From assembly GCA_913774355.1 (NCBI GenBank), contig CAJYGB010000042.1, positions 1 through 64,000 on the forward strand: a stretch of 64,000 nucleotides of DNA. The letters are read 5' to 3'. Positions within the stretch are counted from its first letter, which is position 1. The number at the start of each line of letters is the position of its first letter. The notes under the pieces were generated by a model. It was not told where the DNA came from, made no database searches, and saw only the letters and a list, made by a program, of their open reading frames with translations. The stretch comes from an uncultured Chryseobacterium sp. GTDB taxonomy: Bacteria; Bacteroidota; Bacteroidia; Flavobacteriales; Weeksellaceae. Of this stretch, positions 52,168 through 60,541 are shown one piece after another. The translations under genes and the position numbers were made by a program.

Positions 52168-52926
52168 ATGACCACCCTACTCTACGACAGCAGTTTCGAC
52201 GGACTTTTAACATCTGTATTTGAGGTTTTCGAATATAAGTATAAAGACGTGGAAATCGTGAGCCGGGAGAGGTTTCATCAGGAAAATATCTTTGCAGAAA
52301 TCCATAAAGTAATCACGCAGACTGAGAAAGCAGAAAGGGTTTTACATAAATTAGAACAGAATATCGGGAAACAGGGGATTAATGAGCTGCTGAAAGTGTA
52401 TCTTTCGGAAGATCCGGAAATGGAACAGCTGATTTTATCGGCCATCAGGCAATCCGTAAAGCATCCGGATGAAAATATCCTTCAGAATTATGCCGATGAT
52501 GCTATTTTAAAAATCTCGAAGATCTGCAAATCGGTGAACCGGGAGCGGCACCGTATGACGGCATTCGTCCGTTTTGAAAAAATGCAGGACGGAGTTTTCT
52601 TTGCCAAAATTGATCCCGATTTCAATGTACTTCCGCTGATCCGGAAGCACTTTAAAGACCGCTACCAGGATCAGAAATGGATGATCTACGACCTGCGGAG
52701 ACATTACGGCATTTTATACGACCTGGAAACCTGCGACTTTTTCTATCCGGATGAAAAAATAGACCTCCATCAGTACCATCAGAAGTTCCATGATGAGGAA
52801 AAAAGATATCAGACGCTTTGGCAGCGGTATTTTACAAGAACCAATATTGTGGAAAGGAAGAATCTGAAATTGCATATTCAGCATGTGCCCAGAAGATATT
52901 GGAAATATCTGACGGAAAAATGGTAA
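52168..52926 (+). CDS. TIGR03915-type DNA repair partner (DUF4130)
   Basis: The 252-residue protein starts TTLLYDSSFDGLLTSVFEVFE, the usual opening of the family, and contains RERHRMTAFVRFEKMQDGVFFAKIDPDFNVLPLIRKHFKDRY and the C-terminal LWQRYFTRTNIVERKNLKLHIQHVPRRYWKYL. It normally lies next to the radical SAM gene found at 50446, and the two are predicted to act together on DNA. Here the pair is separated by 460 bases holding the parDE scar. It converges closely with the AlkD-like gene (6-base gap). Confidence 0.92.
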   Translation: MTTLLYDSSFDGLLTSVFEVFEYKYKDVEIVSRERFHQENIFAEIHKVITQTEKAERVLHKLEQNIGKQGINELLKVYLSEDPEMEQLILSAIRQSVKHPDENILQNYADDAILKISKICKSVNRERHRMTAFVRFEKMQDGVFFAKIDPDFNVLPLIRKHFKDRYQDQKWMIYDLRRHYGILYDLETCDFFYPDEKIDLHQYHQKFHDEEKRYQTLWQRYFTRTNIVERKNLKLHIQHVPRRYWKYLTEKW

Positions 52927-52932
52927 TGGAAA

Positions 52933-53733
52933 TTACCTGATTATATTTCGCATCGCTTTTTTAACAATGTAAACCGTCTGTTTCGCGGAGTTTTCTTTCT
53001 GCCACTTTTCACAAAGAGCTCTCACGAAGTCAGGCTTTGATTTTCCGGCATCATTCAGCCAGTTTCCCACACTATCCTGAACATATTTTGCAGGATCTGA
53101 TTTTAAAGGTTCCACAATGACCAGGCCTAATTCAGGATTCTGTTTCAATACATCAATATGGGCACACCAGACTCCTCTGGGCCTTGTAGATTCGCTGGCA
53201 AAACGTCTGATGTTCTCATTTTCATTTTTCGTCCAGGCTGATAAAACCAACAGACTTTCGTCCAGGTGAGCGGAAATATCAGGCCTTACCGCCATCCAGG
53301 AAATTTCACGGACTCCGAAATGGGCGTCTGCCGCAAAGATCTTTATCTTATCTAATTTTTCCGTAATATTAAGTTCCCGGTTTCTTCCGATCGTGTAAGC
53401 AGCCCAACACCGTACCATATCCGACGGATGTCCCGAAATAATCTGTAAAAAACCTTCATCGTTATTTTGCAATACCTGATGGAGAATTCCCATTCCCACA
53501 GCTTCGCTGATGGTGTTGACCGTCTGTTTTTTTAAAGCATCTATGTTTTCCAGTACAGGCGGCAGATAGGCTGACCGGCCGGTTTGTTTCAACAGGTTTG
53601 CAAGCAATACTTTCTGGTCCACCGCCAGCCATTCAGTAAGATTTACGGTTTCCAGAGTTCCCTGGTTCAGCTGTGCTAAAATTTCTTCCGGAATATCTTT
53701 AGCGGAGCGTGCTCCTTTTCGTTTTTCATTCAT
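52933..53733 (-). CDS. AlkD-like DNA alkylation repair protein (HEAT-like repeats)
   Basis: The product is about 266 residues from ATG 53733 (MNEKRKGARSAKDIP...); an upstream ATG (53772) adds 13 residues. The body is built of helical pairs that resemble the HEAT-like repeats of the AlkD/DNA alkylation repair family: WAAYTIGRNRELNITEKLDKI, FAADAHFGVREISWMAVRPDI, IRRFASESTRPRGVW and YVQDSVGNWLNDAGKSKPDFV. These enzymes excise bulky or cationic alkylated bases without base flipping. It is divergent from the HxlR regulator and ends next to the TIGR03915 gene, so the neighbourhood is DNA-repair themed. Confidence 0.87.
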   Translation of the reverse strand: MNEKRKGARSAKDIPEEILAQLNQGTLETVNLTEWLAVDQKVLLANLLKQTGRSAYLPPVLENIDALKKQTVNTISEAVGMGILHQVLQNNDEGFLQIISGHPSDMVRCWAAYTIGRNRELNITEKLDKIKIFAADAHFGVREISWMAVRPDISAHLDESLLVLSAWTKNENENIRRFASESTRPRGVWCAHIDVLKQNPELGLVIVEPLKSDPAKYVQDSVGNWLNDAGKSKPDFVRALCEKWQKENSAKQTVYIVKKAMRNIIR

Positions 53734-53825
53734 GATCGTTTGCTTATCTTTACAAAAGTCCGAAAGTGACATGACATAAACAATACCGCATATTTTTCGC
53801 CCATAGTGATAAAAATGTCAACATT

Positions 53826-54164
53826 ATGAATCTAAAAAAAAATTCTGAAGAAAATAAAATCTGTCCGTTGGAAGTTGCAGTCAATACCATCAGCGGAAAA
53901 TGGAAAATCCCCATTGTCTGGCAGATCCACGCCGGTAAAAAAAGACCAAGTGAATTTCTGCGGGGAATAGCCAAAGTAGACCGCAGGGTTTTGAACCAAC
54001 AGCTCAGCGAAATGGTTGCCGACGGAATTTTAACGAAAGAATCTTTTCATGAACTGCCTCCGAGAGTGGAATACCGTTTAACCGAATTGGGAGAACGGCT
54101 GGTTGAGATTCTCTGGCTTCTAAACAATTGGGGTAAACAACTGATTTCCGAGGAGCAGTATTAA
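53826..54164 (+). CDS. HxlR family transcriptional regulator
   Basis: The 112-residue winged helix-turn-helix protein begins after a polar leader with the conserved Cys in ICPLEVAVNTISGKWKIPIVWQI. The rest matches HxlR: GKKRPSEFLRGIAKVDRRVLNQQLSEM, ADGILTKESFHELPPRVEYRLTELG. Several HxlR proteins sense electrophiles or oxidants through that Cys. It is divergently transcribed from the AlkD-like gene with a gap of about 90 bases, so it may regulate that gene. Confidence 0.9.
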   Translation: MNLKKNSEENKICPLEVAVNTISGKWKIPIVWQIHAGKKRPSEFLRGIAKVDRRVLNQQLSEMVADGILTKESFHELPPRVEYRLTELGERLVEILWLLNNWGKQLISEEQY

Positions 54165-54288
54165 CTTAAATGTAATAAACAGTATAAAATGGCCAGCCTT
54201 ATTTTTAAAATCACAAACTTTAGAAGTTTTTAATTCTTTATATTCAAATCTCTTATCAAGTTACTGCGTTTATCTGAACTTGTTTTTG

Positions 54289-54296
54289 TAAATTTG
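54289..54296 (+). promoter_or_regulatory. Likely -7 box of the pfkA promoter
   Basis: TAAATTTG at 54289-54296 fits the Bacteroidota -7 consensus, though the -33 element is weak. A GTG at 54296 that could extend pfkA lies at the end of this box, so the ATG at 54317 is the likely start. Confidence 0.45.
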
Positions 54297-54316
54297 TGTT
54301 CGAAATTTTTTACCAG

Positions 54317-55303
54317 ATGAAAGATAGTGCTGTAAAAAAAATTGCAGTTCTTACCTCAGGGGGCGATTCTCCGGGGATGAATGCAGCGTTACGGGCGGTA
54401 GTACGAACCGCAAATTATTACAACATAGAGTGTTACGGAGTAAGAGAAGGCTACAATGGCCTGATCAACAATGATTTCCTGAAAATGGGACCTCGTTCCG
54501 TAAAAAATATAATCAACCAGGGCGGAACGATTCTGAAATCTGCCAGATCCCAGGAATTTAGAACCGAAGAAGGCCGTCAGAAAGCCTACGACAATTGCGT
54601 AAAACACGGCATTGAAGGATTGGTATGCATCGGAGGAGACGGAACGTTTACCGGAGCAAAGATCTTCAATGAAGAATTCGGCATCCGGGTAATCGGTGTA
54701 CCGGGAACCATCGATAATGATATTTTCGGGACTGATAATACCATCGGTTACGACACCGCATTGAATACAGCGATGGATGCCATCGACAAGATCCGTGATA
54801 CGGCAACCTCCCACAACAGGGTTTTCTTTGTGGAGGTAATGGGCCGTGATGCAGGCTTTATCGCTTTAAACAGCGGACTGGCTACCGGAGCACTTGATAT
54901 TCTAATCCCTGAAACCAAAGACAGCATCGATGAGCTTTTTAATAACTTCAGAAATGCGGAAAAAACAGGAAAAGCTTCAAGCATCGTGGTGGTAGCGGAA
55001 GGAGAAAAATTAGCCAACGTTTACGAACTGGCAGAAAAAACCAAGCAGGAATTCCCGGATTACGACATTCGTGTCGCGGTTTTGGGACATATGCAACGGG
55101 GCGGATCTCCAAGCTGTGCCGACCGGGTTCTGGCAAGCAGGCTGGGCTATGGAGCCGTAACAGGACTCATGGAAGGACAAACCAATGTGATGGCCGGAAT
55201 GCGTTCCAATGAATTGGTCTACACGCCGATTGAGGATGCCATTAAAAAACACAATGAAATCAACCAGGACCTTCTGCTGATTTCGGAAATTTTAGCAATT
55301 TAA
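54317..55303 (+). CDS. pfkA: ATP-dependent 6-phosphofructokinase
   Basis: The 328-residue glycolytic enzyme phosphorylates fructose-6-phosphate. Start ATG 54317 gives MKDSAVKKIAVLTSGGDSPGMN. Motifs: GGDSPGMNA (ATP), LVCIGGDGTFTGA, VPGTIDNDIFGTDNTIGYDTAL with the catalytic Asp of TIDND, EVMGRDAGFIA, and LGHMQRGGSPSCADR. All active-site blocks are intact, and length equals E. coli PfkA. gapA follows 31 bases downstream, so the two form a glycolytic unit. Confidence 0.97.
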   Translation: MKDSAVKKIAVLTSGGDSPGMNAALRAVVRTANYYNIECYGVREGYNGLINNDFLKMGPRSVKNIINQGGTILKSARSQEFRTEEGRQKAYDNCVKHGIEGLVCIGGDGTFTGAKIFNEEFGIRVIGVPGTIDNDIFGTDNTIGYDTALNTAMDAIDKIRDTATSHNRVFFVEVMGRDAGFIALNSGLATGALDILIPETKDSIDELFNNFRNAEKTGKASSIVVVAEGEKLANVYELAEKTKQEFPDYDIRVAVLGHMQRGGSPSCADRVLASRLGYGAVTGLMEGQTNVMAGMRSNELVYTPIEDAIKKHNEINQDLLLISEILAI

Positions 55304-55334
55304 TATTTTTTTATATAATTTAAAACAAACTATT

Positions 55335-56339
55335 ATGTCAACAATTAAAGTAGGTATCAACGGGTTTGGTAGAATCGGACGTCTTGTTTTCAGAGCAATG
55401 ACTGAAAGAGATAACATCGAAGTGGTAGGTATCAATGACCTGATCAATGCGGAATACATGGCTTATATGCTTAAATATGATTCTGTACACGGTGTTTTCC
55501 CGGGTGAAGTTTCCGTAGAAGGAAATGACCTTGTGGTAAACGGAAAAAAAATCAGGGTAACCGCTGAGAAAGATCCGAACAACCTGAAGTGGAACGAAAT
55601 CGGAGCTGACTATATCGTTGAATCTACAGGTTTATTCTTAGATAAAGACAATGCTGCAAAGCACATCAATGCAGGGGCTAAAAAAGTAATCCTTTCCGCA
55701 CCTTCCAAAGATGATACGCCGATGTTCGTAATGGGGGTAAACCACAATGAACTTACAGACGATATCAAAATTTTATCAAACGCTTCTTGTACAACCAACT
55801 GTTTAGCACCTTTGGCTAAAGTAATCCACGATAACTTCGGAATCGTAGAAGGTCTGATGACAACAGTACACGCTACCACCGCAACCCAGAAAACGGTTGA
55901 CGGTCCTTCCATGAAAGACTGGAGAGGAGGTAGAGCGGCATTAAACAATATCATCCCTTCTTCTACAGGTGCTGCAAAAGCAGTAGGAAAAGTAATTCCT
56001 GCCCTGAACGGAAAATTAACGGGTATGTCTTTCAGAGTACCGACTGTTGACGTTTCCGTAGTGGATTTAACGGTAAGAATCGAAAAGGCAGCTTCTTACG
56101 AAGAAATCTGTGCCGTAATTAAAGCAGCTTCCGAAGGTGAACTGAAAGGTATCTTAGGATATACTGAAGATGCCGTGGTTTCTCAGGACTTCGTTGGAGA
56201 TAAGAGAACTTCTATCTTCGATAAAGATGCAGGGATCATGCTTTCCCCTAACTTCGTAAAACTTGTTTCATGGTATGACAATGAAATGGGTTATTCCAAC
56301 AAATTAGTGGATATGCTGGTACATGCCGCTTCTTTGTAA
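55335..56339 (+). CDS. gapA: Glyceraldehyde-3-phosphate dehydrogenase
   Basis: The 334-residue enzyme oxidises glyceraldehyde-3-phosphate with NAD and phosphate. It has GINGFGRIGRLVFRAM (NAD fold), the catalytic SNASCTTNCLAP with Cys about 150, HATTATQKTVDGPS, and WYDNEMGYSNKLVDM at the end. The length is normal. Codon choice is biased towards common codons as in highly expressed genes. A strong terminator (56371-56396) ends the pfkA-gapA unit. Confidence 0.97.
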   Translation: MSTIKVGINGFGRIGRLVFRAMTERDNIEVVGINDLINAEYMAYMLKYDSVHGVFPGEVSVEGNDLVVNGKKIRVTAEKDPNNLKWNEIGADYIVESTGLFLDKDNAAKHINAGAKKVILSAPSKDDTPMFVMGVNHNELTDDIKILSNASCTTNCLAPLAKVIHDNFGIVEGLMTTVHATTATQKTVDGPSMKDWRGGRAALNNIIPSSTGAAKAVGKVIPALNGKLTGMSFRVPTVDVSVVDLTVRIEKAASYEEICAVIKAASEGELKGILGYTEDAVVSQDFVGDKRTSIFDKDAGIMLSPNFVKLVSWYDNEMGYSNKLVDMLVHAASL

Positions 56340-56370
56340 TTGATAATCAATCATCAGCAATACATCATAG

Positions 56371-56396
56371 AACCTTCCTCCGGGAAGGTTTTTTTT
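56371..56396 (+). terminator. Rho-independent terminator after gapA
   Basis: The stem AACCTTCC/GGAAGGTT closes a four-base loop and is followed by six further T residues. Confidence 0.9.
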
Positions 56397-56516
56397 ATTT
56401 CCTCAACAGAAGAAATAATTAATCGTAATTTAATTTTTTATTAGTTAAAATTATCTATATTAGCCCCGACTAAAATACATAACCTGAATACTACCAATTT
56501 AAATATAGTTTCAACC

Positions 56517-58475
56517 ATGAAAAAAACAATCAGTATTTTTCTTTTTTCACTGGCCCTTGTCGGATGCCAGAATGATATTCTCCAAGAAAAAGATGAATCA
56601 TTATCTTCACAAAACAATCTTTTGTCTGCAAAAGCCTCAAATGAAAACAACAAACCCGATGTCCACACTCAGATTGTACTGGGAAAAAAATTGATAAATC
56701 CCTATTCTGTAGAAAATATGCAGAAGGCTTTTGATTATTATAATAAAAATGTGGCTAATTCTGGGTTTTCGGGCAAAAAAGTAGAAGCTTCCCATTATTA
56801 CATCAAGATCACCCCCGGATCAGAAAGCGAACTTGAAGTATTAAATAATCTGGATGACGAATCTTCTATAGAAACTCCCGTTCTCCAAGATCACCCATTA
56901 GATTATGAAGTAATTGAAGAAGGAGATTATTATGTAAATCCTCAAAATGAGGAAGATCTTTATCATCCTGTATATACTACTATTCCTGTAGATTATAAAC
57001 TTCCTGATGGAATAAAATATGAAATCCTAGATGCACTCTATGAGCCTTCTGAAGAAGAATATAACGTGGAAACAGTCTCTCTCTATTTTGCTGACTGGAA
57101 AGACGATCTTGAAGCCGATGGAATCTCAATAGGAAATGAAGATGAGCTAAAAAAATACCTGCTGCTGACAAATGCTCAGAAATCAAGCAACAAATTTTAT
57201 CCTGCCGGAAGCATTACGATTAAAAATACGGGAACAGGAAATATTGAAGGGCTTATGAAAGCAGAAATTTCATACGGAAGAATATTTTGGTGGCATTATA
57301 CATATACAGATAATGCGGGAAACTTTAACGGTACAGCAAAAAAATACAGAGGAAATGTACAGATCCGTGCAAAATGGAGAGGAGAAACGGCTACCATCAG
57401 AAAGACCTGGAATGAAGTATTAGGATTTTTCGTTTCGGATTACCTGATGACCCTGAATAAAAACAATAACGGCCAGAATAAATACATAGACTATACATCT
57501 TTTTCAAATGGCGGAAATCATCTCTGGTCTAAAGGAACCGTTAATAATGGCCTTAGAAAGTATGTTGACTATTGTAATGCAAACGGTATTACGAACACCA
57601 TCAGCCATGCAAATGTATGGGCATGGGAAGGAAATAAACAGACAGGGGCTACTCCGATGCTTTATAAATATCAGCAATTGCCGTTGATGTCTTCTTTCGC
57701 AAATATCGGCCAGGCAAATTTCTGGCATAATTTAACGAATATCCTGTCAGGATTTACTATTAATCTTGTTCCTAAACATTTAAGACCGGACCAAATTTAT
57801 ACAGGACTGAATCCAAGAAGTAATGAAACCATAAGTGACAGCCGAAGAATACATCAGCTTATTTTCCATGAATCGGGACATTACTCTCATGCTTCTAAAG
57901 TAGGTGCTTCATACTGGGCACAGCTATTTGCATCAGAAATAAGCAATATCCATCTTCATGGTGGTGATCCGTACTACGATGGTACTTCTCCGTCCTTACA
58001 GGCGGGTGCACGGATAGGATTGGCAGAAGGCTGGGCTACCGTAACCGAATTCTATGTAAGTAATTCTTATTACAACAGCAGCATTATAAGAAGCAATACA
58101 GGCTCATCGCGACAGCATATGAGTAATGTAAACGGCATATTAGAAGGATTTAATATAATCGACAGACCGATGAACGCAACCCGAACTGATGAATGGAGCT
58201 GGTTCTCTCATGGATTAATTGTTGACATTTTAGACACCGGGAGGAATAATGGCACAGCTGATCAGTCTGTCCACAGAAATGGTAGTGGAGCTTTCTTAAA
58301 TACTGTGCTTGACGAGGTAAGTATACAGAGTGGAAGTATCTATAACCTAGGGCCGGTATTCAGCAGGCTTACCTCATCAGTAAATAGCGCGGCCGACTTA
58401 AAAAATCCTTTAATGTCTGCTTATCCTGCGCAATCATCTAAGATTAACACCCTTTTCCAAAATTATGGGTACTAA
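56517..58475 (+). CDS. Zincin-like metalloprotease lipoprotein
   Basis: The 652-residue protein has a lipoprotein signal (lipobox LVGC, Cys about 17). Residues 40-230 are acidic and beta-rich, like a propeptide or binding domain. Residues about 230-640 contain the zinc-binding motif LIFHESGHYSHASKVG (HESGH, about 451-455) and, about 50 residues later, LAEGWATVTEFY, whose Glu could be the third ligand as in gluzincins. It is therefore a probable surface or periplasmic peptidase of a family I cannot name. The gene overlaps the next by 11 bases. No T9SS sorting domain is present. Confidence 0.8.
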   Translation: MKKTISIFLFSLALVGCQNDILQEKDESLSSQNNLLSAKASNENNKPDVHTQIVLGKKLINPYSVENMQKAFDYYNKNVANSGFSGKKVEASHYYIKITPGSESELEVLNNLDDESSIETPVLQDHPLDYEVIEEGDYYVNPQNEEDLYHPVYTTIPVDYKLPDGIKYEILDALYEPSEEEYNVETVSLYFADWKDDLEADGISIGNEDELKKYLLLTNAQKSSNKFYPAGSITIKNTGTGNIEGLMKAEISYGRIFWWHYTYTDNAGNFNGTAKKYRGNVQIRAKWRGETATIRKTWNEVLGFFVSDYLMTLNKNNNGQNKYIDYTSFSNGGNHLWSKGTVNNGLRKYVDYCNANGITNTISHANVWAWEGNKQTGATPMLYKYQQLPLMSSFANIGQANFWHNLTNILSGFTINLVPKHLRPDQIYTGLNPRSNETISDSRRIHQLIFHESGHYSHASKVGASYWAQLFASEISNIHLHGGDPYYDGTSPSLQAGARIGLAEGWATVTEFYVSNSYYNSSIIRSNTGSSRQHMSNVNGILEGFNIIDRPMNATRTDEWSWFSHGLIVDILDTGRNNGTADQSVHRNGSGAFLNTVLDEVSIQSGSIYNLGPVFSRLTSSVNSAADLKNPLMSAYPAQSSKINTLFQNYGY

Positions 58476-59004
58476 ATACTTCAAAATCTTCTTTGCAGTA
58501 CTGATTTTATCAGTGCTGCAAAGTTGCCCGAATACCGGAGAGGAAGTTTGTGACGGTAAAGAAGCTTCCGCAAACATTCCCAACCTCATTACAATAACCC
58601 CGCTAAAGCAGGTATACAGCCAAGGAGAAGAAATTACTTATCAATTGATAATTCCTTCGGAAAATAATTATTTTGGAGATCCTGTCAATCTTTATCAAAA
58701 AACAGGAACAACCGATGGCTGGTATATTGCAAGCACTACTCAGCTTTTTGACGGCAACAACGTTACTTACGTGAAAGGAAGCAAAAGGAATGGGGCAGAA
58801 AACTGGCACAATGTGACTTATAATTCAGCCAGTGGTAATTATGAGCTTGAAATAAAAGTTAAACTGAACAAAACAGGAAATTATTCATTATTTGCAGATG
58901 ACAGGGTTGATTTTTTAGGATCAGACAAATGTAACAGAAACTTCATTTACACCAATATCCAAGGCAAAAATGCAGATAATAAAATAGAATTTAAAGTACA
59001 ATAA
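58465..59004 (+). CDS. Small lipoprotein paired with the zincin-like protein
   Basis: The 179-residue lipoprotein has lipobox LQSC (Cys about 21) and a short linker. A beta-sandwich-like domain follows with LKQVYSQGEEITYQLIIP, VNLYQKTGTTDGWYIA, YELEIKVKLNKTGNYSLFADDR and a final IEFKVQ. Tyr, Asn and Gly residues at turns suggest an extracellular Ig-like fold. It begins inside the end of the zincin gene (11-base overlap), so the two are probably translated together and may interact. I do not recognise the family. Confidence 0.75.
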   Translation: MGTKYFKIFFAVLILSVLQSCPNTGEEVCDGKEASANIPNLITITPLKQVYSQGEEITYQLIIPSENNYFGDPVNLYQKTGTTDGWYIASTTQLFDGNNVTYVKGSKRNGAENWHNVTYNSASGNYELEIKVKLNKTGNYSLFADDRVDFLGSDKCNRNFIYTNIQGKNADNKIEFKVQ

Positions 59005-59315
59005 GCAGCATTCGCCGGAAAACAACAGGCATTAAATAACGAAGAATCCTCCACAAAAATGCAGAGGATCCCAGTTTATCCTTTTCAAACAGCTAACAGA
59101 AAATTCTAAACTTTGTCTAACATATGATGAATATGTTTATATAAAGTTGTGTTTTATGATATGGGAAAAACCTGCTCAGAATGAGGTATTGTTTACAATG
59201 AGCTTTCATGGTTATTGGTGTATACAAATGTTAGCATTTTATCTTGATAAAAAAATCCCCCTTTTGTGGTATTTTTTAAGAAAAATTTAACTATATTTAG
59301 TTATGTTAATTTTTT
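59005..59315. other. Intergenic region without a gene
   Basis: No gene is seen between the lipoprotein gene and the LuxR regulator. One weak hairpin (ATCCTC/GAGGAT, 59046-59069) lies at the left, without a T-tail on the plus strand. The right part is AT-rich and should hold the regulator promoter, but no clear consensus is visible. Confidence 0.4.
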
Positions 59316-60089
59316 ATGGATCATTCTGAGAAAAAACATCCACTGGTTGAAGTCTGGAATTCTTACTCCGGTATACGGAAAGAAAAAAAGCATATCGCCC
59401 ACATCCCTCCCATTGAACGTATTATCGGGGAAATGTTTGCAATTGGAGAATTCTATTATTACGTGATTAATCTTACCAACAGTACACTTTCACATCATCA
59501 TCCCAACCTGCTGAAACTTCACGGATTAACGGAATACCCTCAGAATTTAAAGGAGATTATAGACCTTACCCATCCGGACGATATTCCTTTCATCATGAAG
59601 GCAGAAGAAAAAGTTATCCAGAAAATGATGGAGTTGGGGAAAGAGAATCACCTTTACCTGAAATCCAGCTACTGCTTCCGGATGAAAACAGCCAGAGGGA
59701 ATTATGAGCTCTTCCATCATCAGGCTGTACTTACAATGGAAGACGAAGACCATAATCTGATCCAGTCCGTTAATATCCACACCAACATCCACCATATTAC
59801 CCAAAAAAATCCGAACACCGTACTGATTACCGGAATCGGGCCAAGAAACGATTTTTATCAGATAAAGATCGAAAACCCTTCAGAAAACAGTTCGGACATC
59901 CATCTTACCAAAAGGGAAACTGAAGTTTTGGCACTGATCGCCAAAGGATATTCCGGATCCGAGATCTCTAAGATGCTGATTCTTTCAGAGCATACCATCC
60001 GTACGCACCGCAAAAATATTTTAGCCAAAACCAAGTGCAGGAACAGCAAGGAACTGTTAACGAAAGCTTTCGAATGCGGACTGATTTAG
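59316..60089 (+). CDS. LuxR-type regulator with PAS-like sensor domain
   Basis: The 257-residue protein has a sensory part (about 20-175) with PAS-like features: YYYVINLTNSTLSHHHPNLLKLHGLTEYP, IIDLTHPDDIPFIMKAE, and FRMKTARGNYELFHHQAVLTMEDEDHNLIQS. A LuxR/NarL helix-turn-helix (about 195-250) follows: LTKRETEVLALIAKGYSGSEISKMLILSEHTIRTHRKNILAKTKC. There is no receiver domain, so the signal would be read directly by the PAS domain. The ligand is unknown. It is monocistronic. Confidence 0.88.
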   Translation: MDHSEKKHPLVEVWNSYSGIRKEKKHIAHIPPIERIIGEMFAIGEFYYYVINLTNSTLSHHHPNLLKLHGLTEYPQNLKEIIDLTHPDDIPFIMKAEEKVIQKMMELGKENHLYLKSSYCFRMKTARGNYELFHHQAVLTMEDEDHNLIQSVNIHTNIHHITQKNPNTVLITGIGPRNDFYQIKIENPSENSSDIHLTKRETEVLALIAKGYSGSEISKMLILSEHTIRTHRKNILAKTKCRNSKELLTKAFECGLI

Positions 60090-60541
60090 AAGCTGGACGA
60101 TCAAATAATGAATGGTCAATTTGCTTTGCAGTAAATAGTAAATTCTTGTCATCAGTATTAATAAGCTGAATACGGAAATTTTTTTCGGTAAATAGTACTG
60201 CAGCAGTCCCTAATATCGCTGTATTTCCTATTGTCATGCTAAGAAAAATTCATTTAATCCTGATGGTGTTTTATTTAATTTTTTTGAATATCACTAACAT
60301 CAGGCTGAAGCTCTATTCCTGTTAATATTCATAACTGTTATTATATCGAAGATCTTAATTTGTGTCGGATTCAAATTATTTTAATTAAAAGGAATACATC
60401 TCATATGCCTCCAGTGAAAAATTCGCTATTCACTGCGAAGTAAATTAACCATTCACCATCGCCCACTCACTCACCGTCAGTTAGTTATCCCTGACAAATC
60501 TCAGCTGGGAATTCCGGTGTAAAACTTGTACATTTATTTCA
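60090..60541. repeat. Intergenic region bounded by an inverted repeat pair
   Basis: No gene is supported. An element at 60107-60144 (AATGAATGGTCAATTTGC...) is the reverse complement of one at about 60423-60457 (ATTCACTGCGAAGTAAATT...), and a third copy is at 6401-6452. The copies match at about 75 percent by eye. Between them lies about 280 bases of AT-rich sequence with no open frame of note. Confidence 0.6.

Noticed and set aside
54296..54316. A GTG start extending pfkA by seven residues.
   Set aside because: It overlaps the likely -7 promoter box, and the ATG at 54317 gives the standard length and N-terminus.
59968..60237. An 89-codon minus-strand frame overlapping the LuxR gene end.
   Set aside because: It is half antisense to the LuxR helix-turn-helix and crosses a repeat. 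It is unlikely to be real.
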